From assembly GCA_019916065.1 (NCBI GenBank), contig CM034236.1, forward strand, positions 53,968,690-54,032,689: a stretch of DNA of 64,000 nucleotides, in the 5' to 3' direction. The notes under the pieces are model-generated. The model had not been told where the DNA came from. It did no database searches and worked only from the letters and a program-made list of their open reading frames with translations. A program made the translations under genes and the position numbers. The stretch's first letter is position 1. Each line of letters opens with the position of its first letter. Below are positions 43,996-55,981 of this stretch, in pieces. This DNA is from Vitellaria paradoxa. Lineage: Eukaryota > Streptophyta > Magnoliopsida > Ericales > Sapotaceae.

Positions 43996-46674
43996 TCACC
44001 GTCCCTTTGGATCCCGGATCTCGGAAAAAATGGTTTCTGACCTCGGTCTATCATCAGCAATATTATCACGGCTGCTTCCGCTCTTTCCACCACTCTCCGC
44101 CGTTGATGTCCCACTGCTCTTTGATCGTGAAAACACCTCAGCACAATAGTCATCATCATCGGTCGTCGTTGATTTTCTTGCCGGAAGTAGCGGAACCGAC
44201 GGGCTCATCATCACCGTCCCAAACCCATTTCCACCGTTGATGTTTCTCTCAGCAGCCTCTTGAAGCTGCAAAGCGAATTCAAGGCTCCAAACCACATCAC
44301 TCATGGTCGGCCGTTCGATCCCAACATCACGCAAGCAGCTGTCGACTATCTCCCCGAACTTTCTCAAGCACTCTGGCGCAATCTGACCCGTCAGATTCGA
44401 GTCCACAATCCGATCAAAGGTCCCTTTTCGCCAGCAATACCGGCCCCACGCAGCCAAGCTCACCTGTTCCTTGGGTATTCCTGTAATTATAGCCGGCCTC
44501 GCACACAAAACTTCCAACAACACCACCCCAAAAGAGTACACGTCAGACTTGTTCGTCAACTGTTGTCGCCGGTAATACTCCGGATCCACATACCCGAAAC
44601 TGCCCTTCACAACGGTGCTGACGTGGGATCGGTCCAAATCAGACGGGCCCATTTTTGACAACCCGAAGTCCGAAACCTAGGCCACCCATTTGTCATCCAA
44701 CAGTATGTTGGTAGACTTCACGTCCCTGTGGATGATCGTCCGCTTCGCACCGGTATGGAGATAGTGGAGCCCACGCGCCGCTCCAATGCAGATCAGAAGG
44801 CGCTGCTTCCACGAGAGAGGTGGATTGTTCGTCTCGTAGAGATGATCACGGAGTGTCCCGCGCGCCATGAAATCATACACCAAGATCATCTCTCCGTAGT
44901 CGTCACAGTAGCCGATCAGAGAGACGAGATGGAGGTGTCGCAGCTTTGATAGCGTTTCGATCTCCGCTTGGAACTCTCTCGCCCCTTGGTTTGACGACCG
45001 ATTCAACCGCTTGATCGCCACCGTGATGGTCCCGTTGTCTATATACCCTTTATACACATTACCAAAACCCCCTTTGCCGATCATAAAGTCATCGTTGAAG
45101 TTGCGTGTAGCAGATTTGATCTCTGCGAGTGAGAAGTGTCGGCAGAGATTCGCCGGCAGCGATGAAGTGGGTGTTGTGTTCGTGGATTTTGACGTGACTG
45201 AAATTGTGACCCACGATGACTTCTCCACACTAACTCCGGAGCTTCTCACTTTCATTCGGCGCCAGTAAATGAAGATGCCCAATATTAAAAATACCGCAAC
45301 CATTCCCCCTATAACACCTCCAACGACGGCAAAAACTAGTGACTTCCCTCTACTACGATGATTCGCCGTTATCTTCGGCTCTGGTGCCGCCGCCGGCGGC
45401 TTAAGAGCGAAAACAAGTTCGGGATTGGGCCCGGCTAGACTTCCGTCTGATTTATTTAACTTGAAGATCTCTAGACCGTTCAAAATGGCATCCGCATACC
45501 GAGGTTTTGCATCCATATTCGGGTGCAGCCCAAGCCACAAATCCTGCTTCGTCGGCCGATCACCAGCGAGAGGAACCATAACAATATACTCTTTAAAAAC
45601 AGGAATTCCGGTCCCACCGCTCAACCGTATAACATCAACCTCTTCATCGGCCGTCTGATTATTCAGAAACACTTTAAATATCCTCTGACCTTCACGAGTC
45701 ACCTCCATTTGAATCTCGCAGAAATGAAGCCTGAAGAGGTAATGGAACCCAGAATCAACTGTGAAGATCCACGTTAAGTTGTAATTCAGGTTTATGTTAG
45801 GATCCCTTCCCATCGTCCGAGAAGTAGTGTACACGATCGCCGGCGCAGTGTAATTCGGTGTGTCATTATTGTACCAGATCGGGACGTTACGGTGCGGTGT
45901 AAGTCCAACGGCCTGGCCGTGTATGAAGGGATCATCTTGACGCCACGTCCGGTACATGCCGGTATCTCCGTTACCGGTGACGTCACTGTCACCGACGTCT
46001 AACCGGTAAAGAGTTTCAAGAGCAGTGCTTTCATCGACGGTGATAGACTGTTGCTGTTGGTAGCCAACCAAAGGGACTTCGCCGCGCCTGTAGAGATTAT
46101 TCGGCATAGAAACGACTTCTATGCCATTGACGAAGGCGTAAGAGTTTCGAGAAGGGACGAAGCTTATTTCGAGCCGTTGGGTGCTGTTGATGTTAACGAT
46201 GAACTCTTTGATGAGAGAGGTTTGTCGGGGTTTCGTGGCGGAAACGGTGAGGAAGGCACTGTAGTTGCTTAAGAGGGTGTGAACGCCGGAGGTGACTGAG
46301 AAGAAAGATTTGGAGGTCTCGAGGCGGCCGTAGGTGGCGGGGTAGAAGTAGAGGCGGACGAATTTGGGGCCGTCGGAAACCGGGAAGGTGTAGGTGAATC
46401 GGGAGTGGATGATACGGGCTGTCATGAAGGGGATTTGGGTGACGGTGGGGTCTTGTTCGGAGGCTGTGGATGCTGATGACGCGGCGTCGATATTCGGCGG
46501 TGAGAATTTCGAGCGGGCATCTCCGTTCCAGCTCCTGCCATCTGGGGAAGTGGAGTTAGATGAGGAGCCACAGTTGAGGAGGAAATAGTCGATGGGTGTG
46601 TAAGCCGGTGGTTCAGTGGAGGCGGTGGTGAGGAGATGGAGTAAGGAAGAGAGGTAGAGCGCGATGGTAAGCAT
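43996..46674 (-). pseudogene. FERONIA-like CrRLK1L receptor kinase C with one in-frame stop
   Basis: The single frame spans 892 codons, the usual length of FERONIA, and appears intronless as is common in this family. It starts at the ATG at 46674 in the context CCACC. Signal peptide about 1-20; two malectin-like parts about 25-200 and 220-400 ending in 'ILNGLEIFKLN'; TM helix 445-471; Gly loop 'GKGGFG' 533-538; 'VAIK' Lys 555; HRD 649-651. Codon 666, TAG at 44677-44679, replaces the Lys expected before 'VSDFG'. All downstream motifs remain open: '[10 protein letters not shown]', 'GSFGYVDPEYYRRQQLTNKS', then a Ser/Asp-rich tail. AAG to TAG is a one-base change, so this may be a recent loss, a segregating allele or a base error. 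If real, the protein ends without DFG and cannot be an active kinase. Confidence 0.93.
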
Positions 46675-46730
46675 GGTGGATGGAAGAGATTCTGAATTGA
46701 AGGATACGTTCCAAGGCGTATATGTATAGC

Positions 46731-46741
46731 ATTTATATATA
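46731..46741 (-). promoter_or_regulatory. Likely TATA box of receptor kinase C
   Basis: The minus strand reads TATATATAAAT about 57 bases before the ATG, leaving room for a short 5' leader. This is a sequence match only. Confidence 0.45.
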
Positions 46742-47039
46742 TATTAAAAATTAATAATTTTTTGCGACTTTTATTTATTTGACAAAATATTTATAACTTT
46801 TTGTTTAAAGTCTTAAAAACTATTAAAAAGTGTTAAATATATATTTTTTTTGGATGACTTAAAGTGTCCAATTTACCTTACGTGCAACTAATTCTTGGAG
46901 TCTCAAAGTTGATGATCGGTTGAATTTTCGGTGGTTTTACAGAGACTTGAATTAGTCACCGCTAAAGGTCTTAACCATTGACTTATTTCTGGGTTAAAAA
47001 ATTATTAAAGTTTTGCAACCAACTATACAAATAGAAAAA
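46742..47039. other. Upstream flank of receptor kinase C
   Basis: AT-rich; no further element assigned. Confidence 0.4.
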
Positions 47040-47115
47040 AATAAAAATTATTAAAAGTTACAAATTCTTGAATAACCAAACTGACCTTAAAACTTTGCTC
47101 TTCACCCCCAAAAAA
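47040..47115 (-). repeat. Motif shared with the gag-side end of the gypsy element
   Basis: Resembles 3025-3097 and 58446-58518 in the same orientation. Pol sense ends exactly where the motif begins. Confidence 0.5.
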
Positions 47116-48090
47116 GTTTCTCTAGTGCTTGATCTGTTTCAGCATCCCAAAACATTTTATTCGCACCTTTTAACAGCTTGAAGAATGGGTAGCATTTGTC
47201 TAATGATTGGCTGATAAATCAGTTGAGCGTCGCCACCATCCCTGTAAGTTTCTAAACTTTTTTTGGTGTGTGAGAGAGAAATAGACTTGATAGCTCAGAT
47301 TTGGTCAGGATTTGCTTCAATTCTCCTCTTGCTCACCAAGTGGCCAAAAAACTTCCCAGAGCCAACTCCAAAGGCACATTTGGCAGTGTTGAGCTTTAAA
47401 CCGTATCTATCAAGAGTGGAGAAGATATGCTGAAGGTGCTGGAGATGGGTATCCGGCTCTTTACTTTTTACCACCATATCATCAATGTAGACCTTCATCA
47501 TCTTGCCGAGATCTTCTTTAAATATCTTTGTAACCAATCGCTAATAGGTGGCACCAGCGTTCTTCAATCCAAAGGGCATGACCTTGTAACAGTATACCCA
47601 TCACGGGATAATGAATGAAGTCTTTACCTCATCAGGGCCATATATGGGAATCTAGTGATATCCCCTATATGCGTCCCAAAAAGACATCCTGGAACTTCCA
47701 ATAGTAGAATCAACAAGCTAGTCGATCTTTGGCATGGGAAATGAATCCTTTGGGCAGGCTTTATTCAAGTCTGTGTAATTTACACAAACTCTCCATTTCT
47801 CATTCTTCTTCTTCACCACAACTGTGTTAGCCAACCACTCAGGATAAGAAACTTCCCTGATAACCTTAGCCTCTAACAGCCAACCAACTTCTTCGATGAC
47901 GGCCTTAACATGTTGTAATACTGACCTTCTTGTCTTCTGTACCACAGGTTTTGCCCCAAGGTTAACATTTAACTTATGAGTCATTACTTCAGGGGAAATA
48001 CATGGCATTTCTTGAGGAGTCCAGGCGAATGTTCCAATATTTTTCAACAGCATATTTGTTAGTTCCAGCTTCTCCTCAGTGACCGACCCT
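47116..48090 (-). pseudogene. Reverse transcriptase of the Tat-type gypsy element
   Basis: 'FAWTPQEMPCISPEVMTHKL', 'VCVNYTDLNKACPKDSFPMP', then in another frame 'MMKVYIDDMVVKS' with the catalytic Asp pair, and 'KCAFGVGSGKFFGHLVS'. The wording is typical of the Tat/Ogre branch. The first part of RNase H ('FWDAETDQALEKL') can be read to about 47116. Several stops and a frameshift lie between 47540 and 47715. Confidence 0.88.
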
Positions 48091-48094
48091 AAAA

Positions 48095-49660
48095 TATGTA
48101 ATAGGATTTTCCTCTCAAGTGCAAGAGGGTAGTCATAGTTTTAAAACTCGGTAAGTCCAAGGTCGAATTCCACAGGGAGCCTAATGTGTTTTAGTTTTTA
48201 GGATGTGAAATGAATTTTAAAACTAAAAAGAATCAAGTTTGAAGTTCATGGTTACTAAATTCTAGGGTTTAATAAAATTAAGAACAATTTCAATTTCAAC
48301 CACTTAAAATTAAAATAAACAGAAAATTCAGAATTTAAGAACGAATTAACTAGATGGAAAAAAGTTAAAACAAATTCAACAAAAATAATTTCAACTTCAA
48401 ATTATTCTATTATAACTAAAATTAAGTTGGATTGCAATTCAATAATAGTAAGGATCTTGATTCAACATCAAGTCCGGGTAGTTCACTACTTTGCATTGGG
48501 GTATGTTTATTTGAAAACTAGGGTTTAACTTGAAAAGTTTTGAGAACGTTGTAATCAAAGGTCAGTACCAGTGATCTCAAGCGGATATGGTTAAAGACCT
48601 TTGTTTCCAAAGGTTTTTCAATTAAACAACAAAAAATTCATCAAAAGCTGATTTTTAAGTCTATTTGAAAGTACTTGACAATTGGTTACGAAAATCCATA
48701 CCAGTGATCTCACACAAATTTGGTTAAGAATTTTCGTATTCAAATGTTTTCGAAATAGAAAAAAATAGATTTGTGAAAGATAGATCCATTCGCAAGAGGT
48801 TTTGCAACCTTCACGAAGGGACTACGAACACCCTAAAGCTTTTCGTGAACTACCCTTTCTTGATTCGTTGAATCAAGATTAGGGTTTTACGCTATAACTA
48901 CTTTAAACATCACAAAAATGATAAAAGAACATTCCATCATGCGAAAAGGGAATCGAAACAAGCAAAACATTATATTACGAAGTAAATCGAAGTGCAACTT
49001 ACAATGTAACTTGGATATAAAAGAAAAGATAAACAAGTAACACGAAGACAATGATAAAAACTCCAAAGACCTCCATAGATCCACACGTCCAAGCGTACAA
49101 ATCACTCTAAAATCAATCAAAAACCTAATCTAACTCTCAATCTAAGGTGTAGTAATCAAAGAGAGGCGTTCTCTTGCTCAGCCGTACAAAGGTGACATAT
49201 ATAGGTTAAGAAAAACCCTAGAAAAACGAAGTAAAACGCACGCCTAGAGTTTTGTTGGGGTCCGGACCCTTCGAGGAGGGGTGGGGGCCCCAGAATACAT
49301 TCTTCCTCTAGATCACTCACAGGGGTCCGAACCCTTTGAAGAAAGGTGGGGACCCCAGAATGCTAGTTGCTATATTTTTCTTTCTCCTTCGCTCTGAGTC
49401 CTTAGGTTGGTCCAAACCAATTTTGATGAAGTTTGAACCACAACTCCTCCTTCGTCTTCTAAGCCCTCTCCAATACTATTAACTTCGCTTTTCTCATCCA
49501 TTTCCCTATAAATAAAATGATAAAACTTGTAAGTTACAAAATAATATCAAAACTTTAAATTTATCTATTCAATTGCATTAAAATGTATCTAAATATAGAG
49601 TTTGTAATTACACTTTTCATGTGTAATCACTCAGCACTTAGATTGGACCTAACCAGGAAA
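48095..49660. mobile_element. Unclassified insertion of about 1.55 kb inside pol
   Basis: It separates the protease side of pol ('ERKAVEGLEKFPISP', near 49690) from the RT side ('EEKLELTNMLLKNIGTFAW'), which are normally close together. Near the left end is 'TCGAATTCCACAGGGAG', a phrase I associate with plant LTR-type repeats. Two imperfect 45-bp direct repeats lie at 49256-49302 and 49323-49364 ('GGGGTCCG-ACCC', 'CCCCAGAAT'). It may be a solo LTR or a non-autonomous element; ends and target duplication were not resolved. Confidence 0.45.
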
Positions 49661-49699
49661 AAACTTACCATCCTCGGCGGGGCTAATCGGGAACTTCTC

Positions 49700-50525
49700 C
49701 AGTCCTTCGACAGCTTTCCTCTCCAGATCACCCCCAACGTCATCAATCTTTGAGGCATCTTGAGGCAATTCCGTCAATTGGATTTATTCGAGAATGGTCT
49801 TGGACTTTAGGGCTGCAGTGAAACACTTGCGAGTGACATCTTGGTCCCCCCTGACCTCAATCACCTCCTCACCATAGGGAAACTTTAGCACTTGGTGATA
49901 AGTCGAGGGGACTGCCTTCAGGGCATGGATCCACGATCTTCCCACTATAGCATTGTAGGAAGAAGGGGAATCCACTACTGTAATTCGACCTCCTGTTCCA
50001 CCGGTCCCACACGTACAGGGATGACAACCCTGCCCAGGGGCTAAACGGGGATAGAGTTGAACCCAATTAGAGGGCATTCTGCTGGCTCCAAGTCTTCTTC
50101 GGTCAGCCCAAGCTTTTTAAATAAGCTCAAGAACATAACCTCGTGGAAAGTAATCTCCTTTGTAGTTTCCCCCTTCAGACGTTTACTCAACTGGCCAGCA
50201 ACTCCCAGAATCTCTTGTATTGTGGAGTTGGCGAACAATTAATGACGCTTTGGGGGTGTTGTTCCATATGAATAACGTAGATGATTGCTGGCCTTGAAAC
50301 CTCCCCGCATAGCCTAGCCTTTGGTGAGGGTTGAACCTCTTCTGTATAGTCTCTTCCCACAGCCTCCTCTCTTCCTCTTGTTCGCTCCCTCAACTGAGGA
50401 TCCACCCCGCCGCTTCTGGCGTCGTCTATGAACTCCTTAAGGTGGCCGTCCCTTACCAACTCCTTTAGGTGTTGCCGAAGTAATCGATAAAATCCAGTGT
50501 GATGCCCTTTATCTGGATGATAGGC
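49700..50525 (-). pseudogene. gag tail and protease of the Tat-type gypsy element
   Basis: From 50525 the gag sense resumes with 'AYHPDKGHHTGFYRLLRQ' and 'LKELVRDGHLKEFIDD', the usual cysteine/histidine-rich gag end (here with a Cys lost). Protease follows in other frames: 'EVMFLSLFKKLGL', then 'VVDSPSSYNAIVGRSWIHAL' and 'STYHQVLKFP'. Frameshifted at about 50240 and 50060. Confidence 0.8.
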
Positions 50526-51380
50526 ATGGTCAGCTTCTAGTCTAGCCTATAAAACCTTTACTCTCTCATGGTCCTCTATACCCCATTTCTACCTTAGCTA
50601 ACCTTTTGAGACCATTAAAAGCCAGCTTATAGAATATTCATGTGCCGAATCCCACACAATCTTTTTGAAAAAATGTCTTAGCCCCCTTTGAAAAAACCCT
50701 GATTTCTTTGTTACACTTCCCTTCAAAAGAAATGAAGATATAAACCCAACCACAGCTAGTCACAGTGGAATGACCCCAGAACACTATGCATTAGTCATTG
50801 CAAAAATCACTTAACTCCAAGCTGAAGGACTCATAGAACCTACTGTTTCTCAATGGGCGTGCGAAGCTTTTTATGTCAATAAGCGGTCTGAACAAGTTCG
50901 AGGGAAAATGAGACTGGTTGTGAATTATCAGCCCCTGAATCAGTTCCTACTTAATGATAAGTTTTCCCTTACCAACGGTCTTTTCTTATTCAAACGGTTG
51001 GCCCAGGCCAAAATCTTCTCAAAGTTTGACCTCAAAGCTGGTTTTTGGCAACTGGGAATTCATCCTGATGACAGACGTAAGACTACCTTCTGTATCCCCA
51101 ACCACCATTTCCAGTGGACTGTTATGCCCTTCAGATTAAAGATTACCCCTTCATTCTTCCAACGGCCTATGGTAAAGATTTTCAAACCTTTAGAGCACGA
51201 TACATTAATTTATATTGATGATATCCTGTTGTTCTCACCCACAGAAGAACACCACCAAGCACTCATTGAGAAATTCCAGTCCCTTCTAGTTCAATATGGG
51301 ATAATGCTCTCAGAAAAGAAGATGATCATTAGACAGGATACTATTGATTTTCTTGGGAAGACTATCACCCAAAGAAAATT
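50526..51380 (+). repeat. Left arm of the pararetrovirus inverted repeat
   Basis: 855 bp, inverted relative to 52450-53304, with differences of a few percent. It contains the start of an RT in forward orientation (ATG-led open frame from 50908), including 'SKFDLKAGFWQLGIHPDD' and 'IYIDDILLFSPTEEHH'. The frame continues beyond the arm into unrelated sequence to 51549. Confidence 0.9.
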
Positions 51381-51869
51381 TGGGAAGGTTGATTGCATCA
51401 AGCAAGCAGAAAGAGTCCATGAATCAAACAGGAATGGGATAGTATATTCTTCACAGAGATACCAGAAAAAACACAATGCCTCTTTTGAAAAATTGTATTC
51501 ATTTCTGATTTGGAAAATGGTTGTCAACAGGGAAGATGAGGTCTTTTAAACACAATTCATGTTTGGATATAAGGATGGTTAAAAACCGTAACCAGTTTAT
51601 TCTGGAATGGTTGGGGGGTGTCCTTGTTTGACTCATTATCATTGATTGGACTTCTGACGGAAGATTATATACTGGGAAGACAGGTTGCACAGGGATGTCT
51701 TGTGGATCTGGGGAAGGTAGTGATGGCTGTCCTGGCTGCGAACCAGTAGAGGATGAAGGTTGGTTTGGATCAGGGGTTATGGTACAGATGTAGGGGATAA
51801 CTGGATGAGTTTGGACTGGGTTTCTAGAAAGAAAATCTGTAAGAACATTCTTTTTCCCTTGGAGGTGTT
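51381..51869 (-). pseudogene. Tail of the pararetrovirus polyprotein
   Basis: Minus-strand sense after RNase H. A short open piece (51690-51499) looks like a polyprotein end but I recognise no domain. The forward ORF running into this stretch to 51549 is a junction product. Confidence 0.35.
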
Positions 51870-52449
51870 TTACCTCAAAATTCTATTGAGAGAACCATTC
51901 TGCCGATCTGAGGAGTTGGGCATGTGGGAGAAAGTTTCTCTTGAGCTGGAGCATTTTTGGGAATGAGGACATGTCATTTCGATAAGAAATCTGTACCCAA
52001 TGAGATGGAATTGAAATTTTTCAATAACTCGGCGGACGGCAAGAATTTCTTTGAATGTTGAGTAGTAATGTTGTTCAGAGAGTTTGAATTGTCCACTTGC
52101 ATAGGCGCAGATATTTCTTTTGCCATTATCATCTGTGAGTAGAGCAGCACCCCAATATTGATCACTTGCGTCAGTCTGGAGGATAAATTTGCTGTCAGGG
52201 TGAGGAATTTGCAAAGCTGGGAGAGTCTTTACCTGGGCCTTGAGGGACTGAACTACCTTAGTTTGTTCATTTGTCCATTCGAAACAATCTTTTTTTAAGA
52301 GCCTAGAGAGTGGTAAAACAAATCGGGCAATCTTGGAAACAAAATCTCTCCTATAGTTAACAATGCCCAAAAATTGTTAGACCTGTTTGGCTGAATTAAG
52401 CTGATCTGAAAATTGATGGAGATGATGGCAGATATGAGGTTGAAGCTGG
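51870..52449 (-). pseudogene. RNase H region of the pararetrovirus polyprotein
   Basis: 'FILQTDASDQYWGAALLT' with the first catalytic Asp, and 'NICAYASGQFKLSEQHYYST' with the Glu-containing helix, are standard RNase H motifs of caulimovirids and gypsy elements. The RT-RNase H connection is broken at about 52378. It lies between the two arms of the inverted repeat. Confidence 0.85.
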
Positions 52450-53304
52450 AATTTTCCTTAGGTGATAGTCATCCTAAGAAAATCAATAGTAGCCTGTCCA
52501 ATGATCATCTTCTTTTTTGAGAGCATTATCCCATATTGAACCAGAAGGGACTGGAATTTCTCAATGAGTGTTTGGTGGTGTTCTTCTGTGGGTGAGAACA
52601 GCATGATATCATCAATATAAATTAATGTATCGTGCTCTAAAGGTTTGAAAATCTTTACCATAGCCCGTTGGAAGAATGAAGGGGCAATCTTTAATTCAAA
52701 GGGCATAACAGTCCACTGGAAATGGTGGTTGGGGATACAGAAGGCAGTCTTGTGTCTGTCATCAGGATGAATTCCCAATTGCCAAAAACCAGCTTTGAGG
52801 TCAAACTTTGAGAAGATTTTGGCCTGGGCCAACCGTTTGAATAAGAAAAGACGGTTGGGAAGGGGAAACTTATCATTAAGCAGGAACTGATTCAGGGGCT
52901 GATAATTCACAACCAGTCTCATTTTCCCTCGAACTTGTTCAGACCGCTTATTGACATAAAAAGCTTCGCACGCCCATTGAGAAACAGTAGGTTCTATGAG
53001 TCATTCAGCTTGGAGTTGAGTGATTTCTGCAATGGCTAGTGCATAGTGTTCTGGGATCATTCCACCGTGACTAGCTTTAGTTGGGTTTATGTCTTCATTT
53101 CTTTTGAAGGGAAGTGTAACAAAGAAATCAGGGTTTTTCCAAAGGGGGCTAAGATATTTTTTCAGAAAGGTTGTGTGGGATTCGGCACATGAATATTCTA
53201 TAAACCGGGTTTTAATGGTCTCAAAAGGTTGGGTAAGGTAGAGATAGGGTATAGAGGACCATGGGAGAGTAAAGTTTTTATAGGCTAGACCAGAAGCTGA
53301 CCAT
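52450..53304 (-). repeat. Right arm of the pararetrovirus inverted repeat
   Basis: 855 bp in the parental orientation, covering the protease end and most of the RT. Counterpart of 50526-51380. Confidence 0.9.
52458..52922 (-). pseudogene. Reverse transcriptase region of the pararetrovirus polyprotein
   Basis: The RT palm is readable with 'NYQPLNQFLLNDKFPLPN', 'SKFDLKAGFWQLGIHPDD', 'FQWTVMPF' and 'LIYIDDIMLFSP', the last carrying the catalytic Asp pair. The wording 'WQLGIHP' and 'IPNHHFQWTVMPF' favours Caulimoviridae over plant gypsy RTs. The frame is interrupted before and after. Confidence 0.85.
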
Positions 53305-53681
53305 TTTATTTTGGGTAATTCTTGTAAGATATCGAATCCAACAAGAAGATTTTTTCCAAGCAAATGAGAACTATAGACTTTCTTCTTAATCACCAGATTT
53401 GGAAACAACTTAATGAGAATGGGTTTACTGATCTGAGAAATAGTAAATTTTTCACCATTAGCTGCTCGGAAATCTTGTGAACAAGTTAGCCAATGGGTGG
53501 CAGATAAAAGGTCAAGGTTTATGATAGAGCATGCAGCTCCTGTATCAAAAAAGGCTATGACAGGTAAGGATTTTGAGTATTTGTCTAAGAGGATATGGAT
53601 CTTAGAACTTGGGCTGATCTGGATCTGGGTAATGGGTTGGATGGGGTATATGTCTGAGTCTGAGGAAGGGGTAGAGGACAA
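53001..53681 (-). pseudogene. Aspartic protease region of the pararetrovirus polyprotein
   Basis: 'PVIAFFDTGAACSIINLDLL' has the active-site Asp-Thr-Gly. The C-terminal part ('HYALAIAEITQLQAE') leads toward RT after a stop at 52998-53000. In frame with the zinc-finger region upstream. Confidence 0.8.
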
Positions 53682-54956
53682 AGAGGTTTCAGTAAGAGGG
53701 TAAAAGACGGCACATAAGGTTTCTGTATTGGGTTTATCATCAAGTGAAAAAATGGATTCAAGATCACTAGACTCAAGTGCTTCAAAATTTTCAAGTTGGG
53801 CAGTGAGCTTTTGCTTTTTCTTTTGGGCTTTACATTCTTTGGCAAAATGACTTTTCTTGCCACAGACAAAACAACGATCAGAAGACTTGCCTTTGCCAGG
53901 AAATTTCTTCTTTCTGAAGAATTTCCATTTAACTTTTCAAGACCTTTTCAGTTTGGAAATCCATCTGAAAGTTCTGCGCTTGTAATGCTTGGCCTTCTTA
54001 GTGGAACAGTCACATTTGTCACCACCATAACATTTGATCTTTAGGTCTGGCCGTTCACAAGCTTTGCCTAATCTTTTACCGGTTTGCTCAACATCATGAA
54101 GGAATTTCCTTTGATTATAAAGACGCTCCAGAGCCTGTAAGGAAATTTGATAGATTTCTCCAATAGAGATTGAGTGCAATTCAAGACCTCGGGTTTGCAT
54201 GACCTTGGCACTTTCTTTCCCTACTGGGTCAGGGAGAGAATTGAGAAAAACTTGTTTGAGGTTCGGATCATCCATACCTTTTAACAGGTAGAAGAGCTTG
54301 GACATCCGATCATAGTGTTTCTTTAGATTTTTTCTGTCAAATGAACAACACTTCATGCGCAAATAGTCTTCTCTTGCCTGGGTAAGAAAGTAGTATGGAA
54401 TTCCAAGAAATTCACTATATAGATGAGATAGGAACAAATCCATGTTTGCAACTTGGTAAACTTATAATTGCCGGTATTCACCAAGCGCAATCCACCAATC
54501 ACGCAATCTACCTTGGAATTTGGCAATAAGGCGTTGGAGAGCAGTAGCAAAAGTCATGCGAGAGTGGTGTATTTCTGCCTGAAACCATGAGTGCATTTCA
54601 AAGAAAATGTCTCTCCATTTAGAGGGAGGGACATCATCAAGAGTAAAGTCTTTTTTGACATTAGATGGAAGAGTTTTTGGAGAAGAGCCAATTGGTGGCG
54701 AAGAGCTAGTGTCATGTTCTTCATCAAGGGGTTCATCTTGTGTGACTCCTTCAAGAGAGGTAGTAGAAGCATTGTCATCACCAGGGTTAACCATAAGCAG
54801 CTTCGGGGGCATAAAAGATTCCGTGTCTGTAATATCTTCACTAGACACCAGAGAAGATGAAAAAGAGGAGATGACACCATTAACATCTTCAAGTTCAGAA
54901 AGATCAAGCATGGGGTTTGCTGCTGGTGAGGTGGTATGAAAAATTCTGCTTCGCAA
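53682..54956 (-). pseudogene. Coat-protein-like region with CCHC zinc finger
   Basis: 'PPSKWRDIFFEMHSWFQAEI', 'RLRDWWIALGEYRQL' and 'NQRKFLHDVEQTGKRLGKA' resemble the nucleocapsid region of caulimovirid polyproteins. 'CFVCGKKSHFAKEC' (C-x2-C-x4-H-x4-C) at about 53830-53880 is the RNA-binding finger. Stops near 54460 and 53945 interrupt the frame. Confidence 0.75.
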
Positions 54957-55981
54957 AAAGGAAGAAATGGGGTTTGTAGATGGAGGTTGAATGGGAAATA
55001 CTTCTGGAGGTTTGCTTGAGGCTCCAGTGATAGAATCAGATGGGGGTGGAAGATGGATAATAGGTTTTTTTGACGGCTGAAGGGTGGTTAAAACAGGTGG
55101 GGTTAAGGGAGGTTGAGACGAAGTTGAAGGAGCAGTGAGGTGAGGTTGGTTTGGTTTTGGGCGATAAGTTTGTTTGGGCAGTGTAGGAGGTATTAAGGAT
55201 TGAAAAGGATTAGATTTTGAAGAGAAAGTAGTGAGGGGTTGAATGGGGGTTTTGCCTGGAAGATTGATGATTGTGGTTTAGGAATAGAGAAAAATGGGTC
55301 ATGAATAGGTAGAGAGGATAATGGTCTTAACACTTTGACTGGTAAAGGTTTGGTAGCTTTCTATTTTTCGTGGAGTTGTTTTTCAAAGGAATGAAGTTGG
55401 TGTTCAAGGTCTCTCTTTTTTTGTTCACCAGTAGCTAGCAGTTGTGATGTTCGTTTGAAATCCATACCTGAAGTTGCTAGGGCTAATAGTTGGTGGTGAA
55501 GACCTTCTATATTGGCTTTGAGATCTGCTATCAAGGCTTCAAGGGTGTCAAACCTTGTAGAAACAGTTTGTTGGGCTGTCTCTTGCCTTTTGGTGAGGTG
55601 AGTGAGAGCTTTGTTCTGAGCTCTAGCATTTTCAGCTTGCCAGTTCAAAGCAACTTCAGCGGCTGAAATCTTTTTCCTTTGACCTTGACTATCAACTGCG
55701 GTGGGATTTTTGATTTTTCATACATGGGTGGTGTCTTCTTGAGGGAAGTCATAAACATGAAGAGGGGAAAATTCTTTTTCATATTCAGGGGATTGTGGGT
55801 GAAACATACAGCAATCCTTGGGGATGGAAAGAGCATCAGATTGTGGTGGTTCTTGTATGGGTTGGATCTTATCAGGTGGTTTACACCTTGCCAGGTTTCT
55901 AAGTGCCTCCTCCTTGGTGGTTTTTCTGGCCCGCCTCCTTTCTCCTTTTGCTCTTTGCTCCGCTACATAGTTTAGATCCAT
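54957..55981 (-). pseudogene. N-terminal part of pararetrovirus ORF2
   Basis: The ATG at 55981-55979 overlaps the movement-protein stop. A basic and proline-rich start is followed by an in-frame stop at 55718-55720, then a coiled-coil-like region (55648-55361) and a Pro/Ser-rich linker with more stops. Confidence 0.6.

Noticed and set aside
50908..51549. Independent forward reverse-transcriptase gene of 213 residues
   Set aside because: Its first part is the inverted copy of the RT at 52458-52922 and its end is read-through across the repeat junction.
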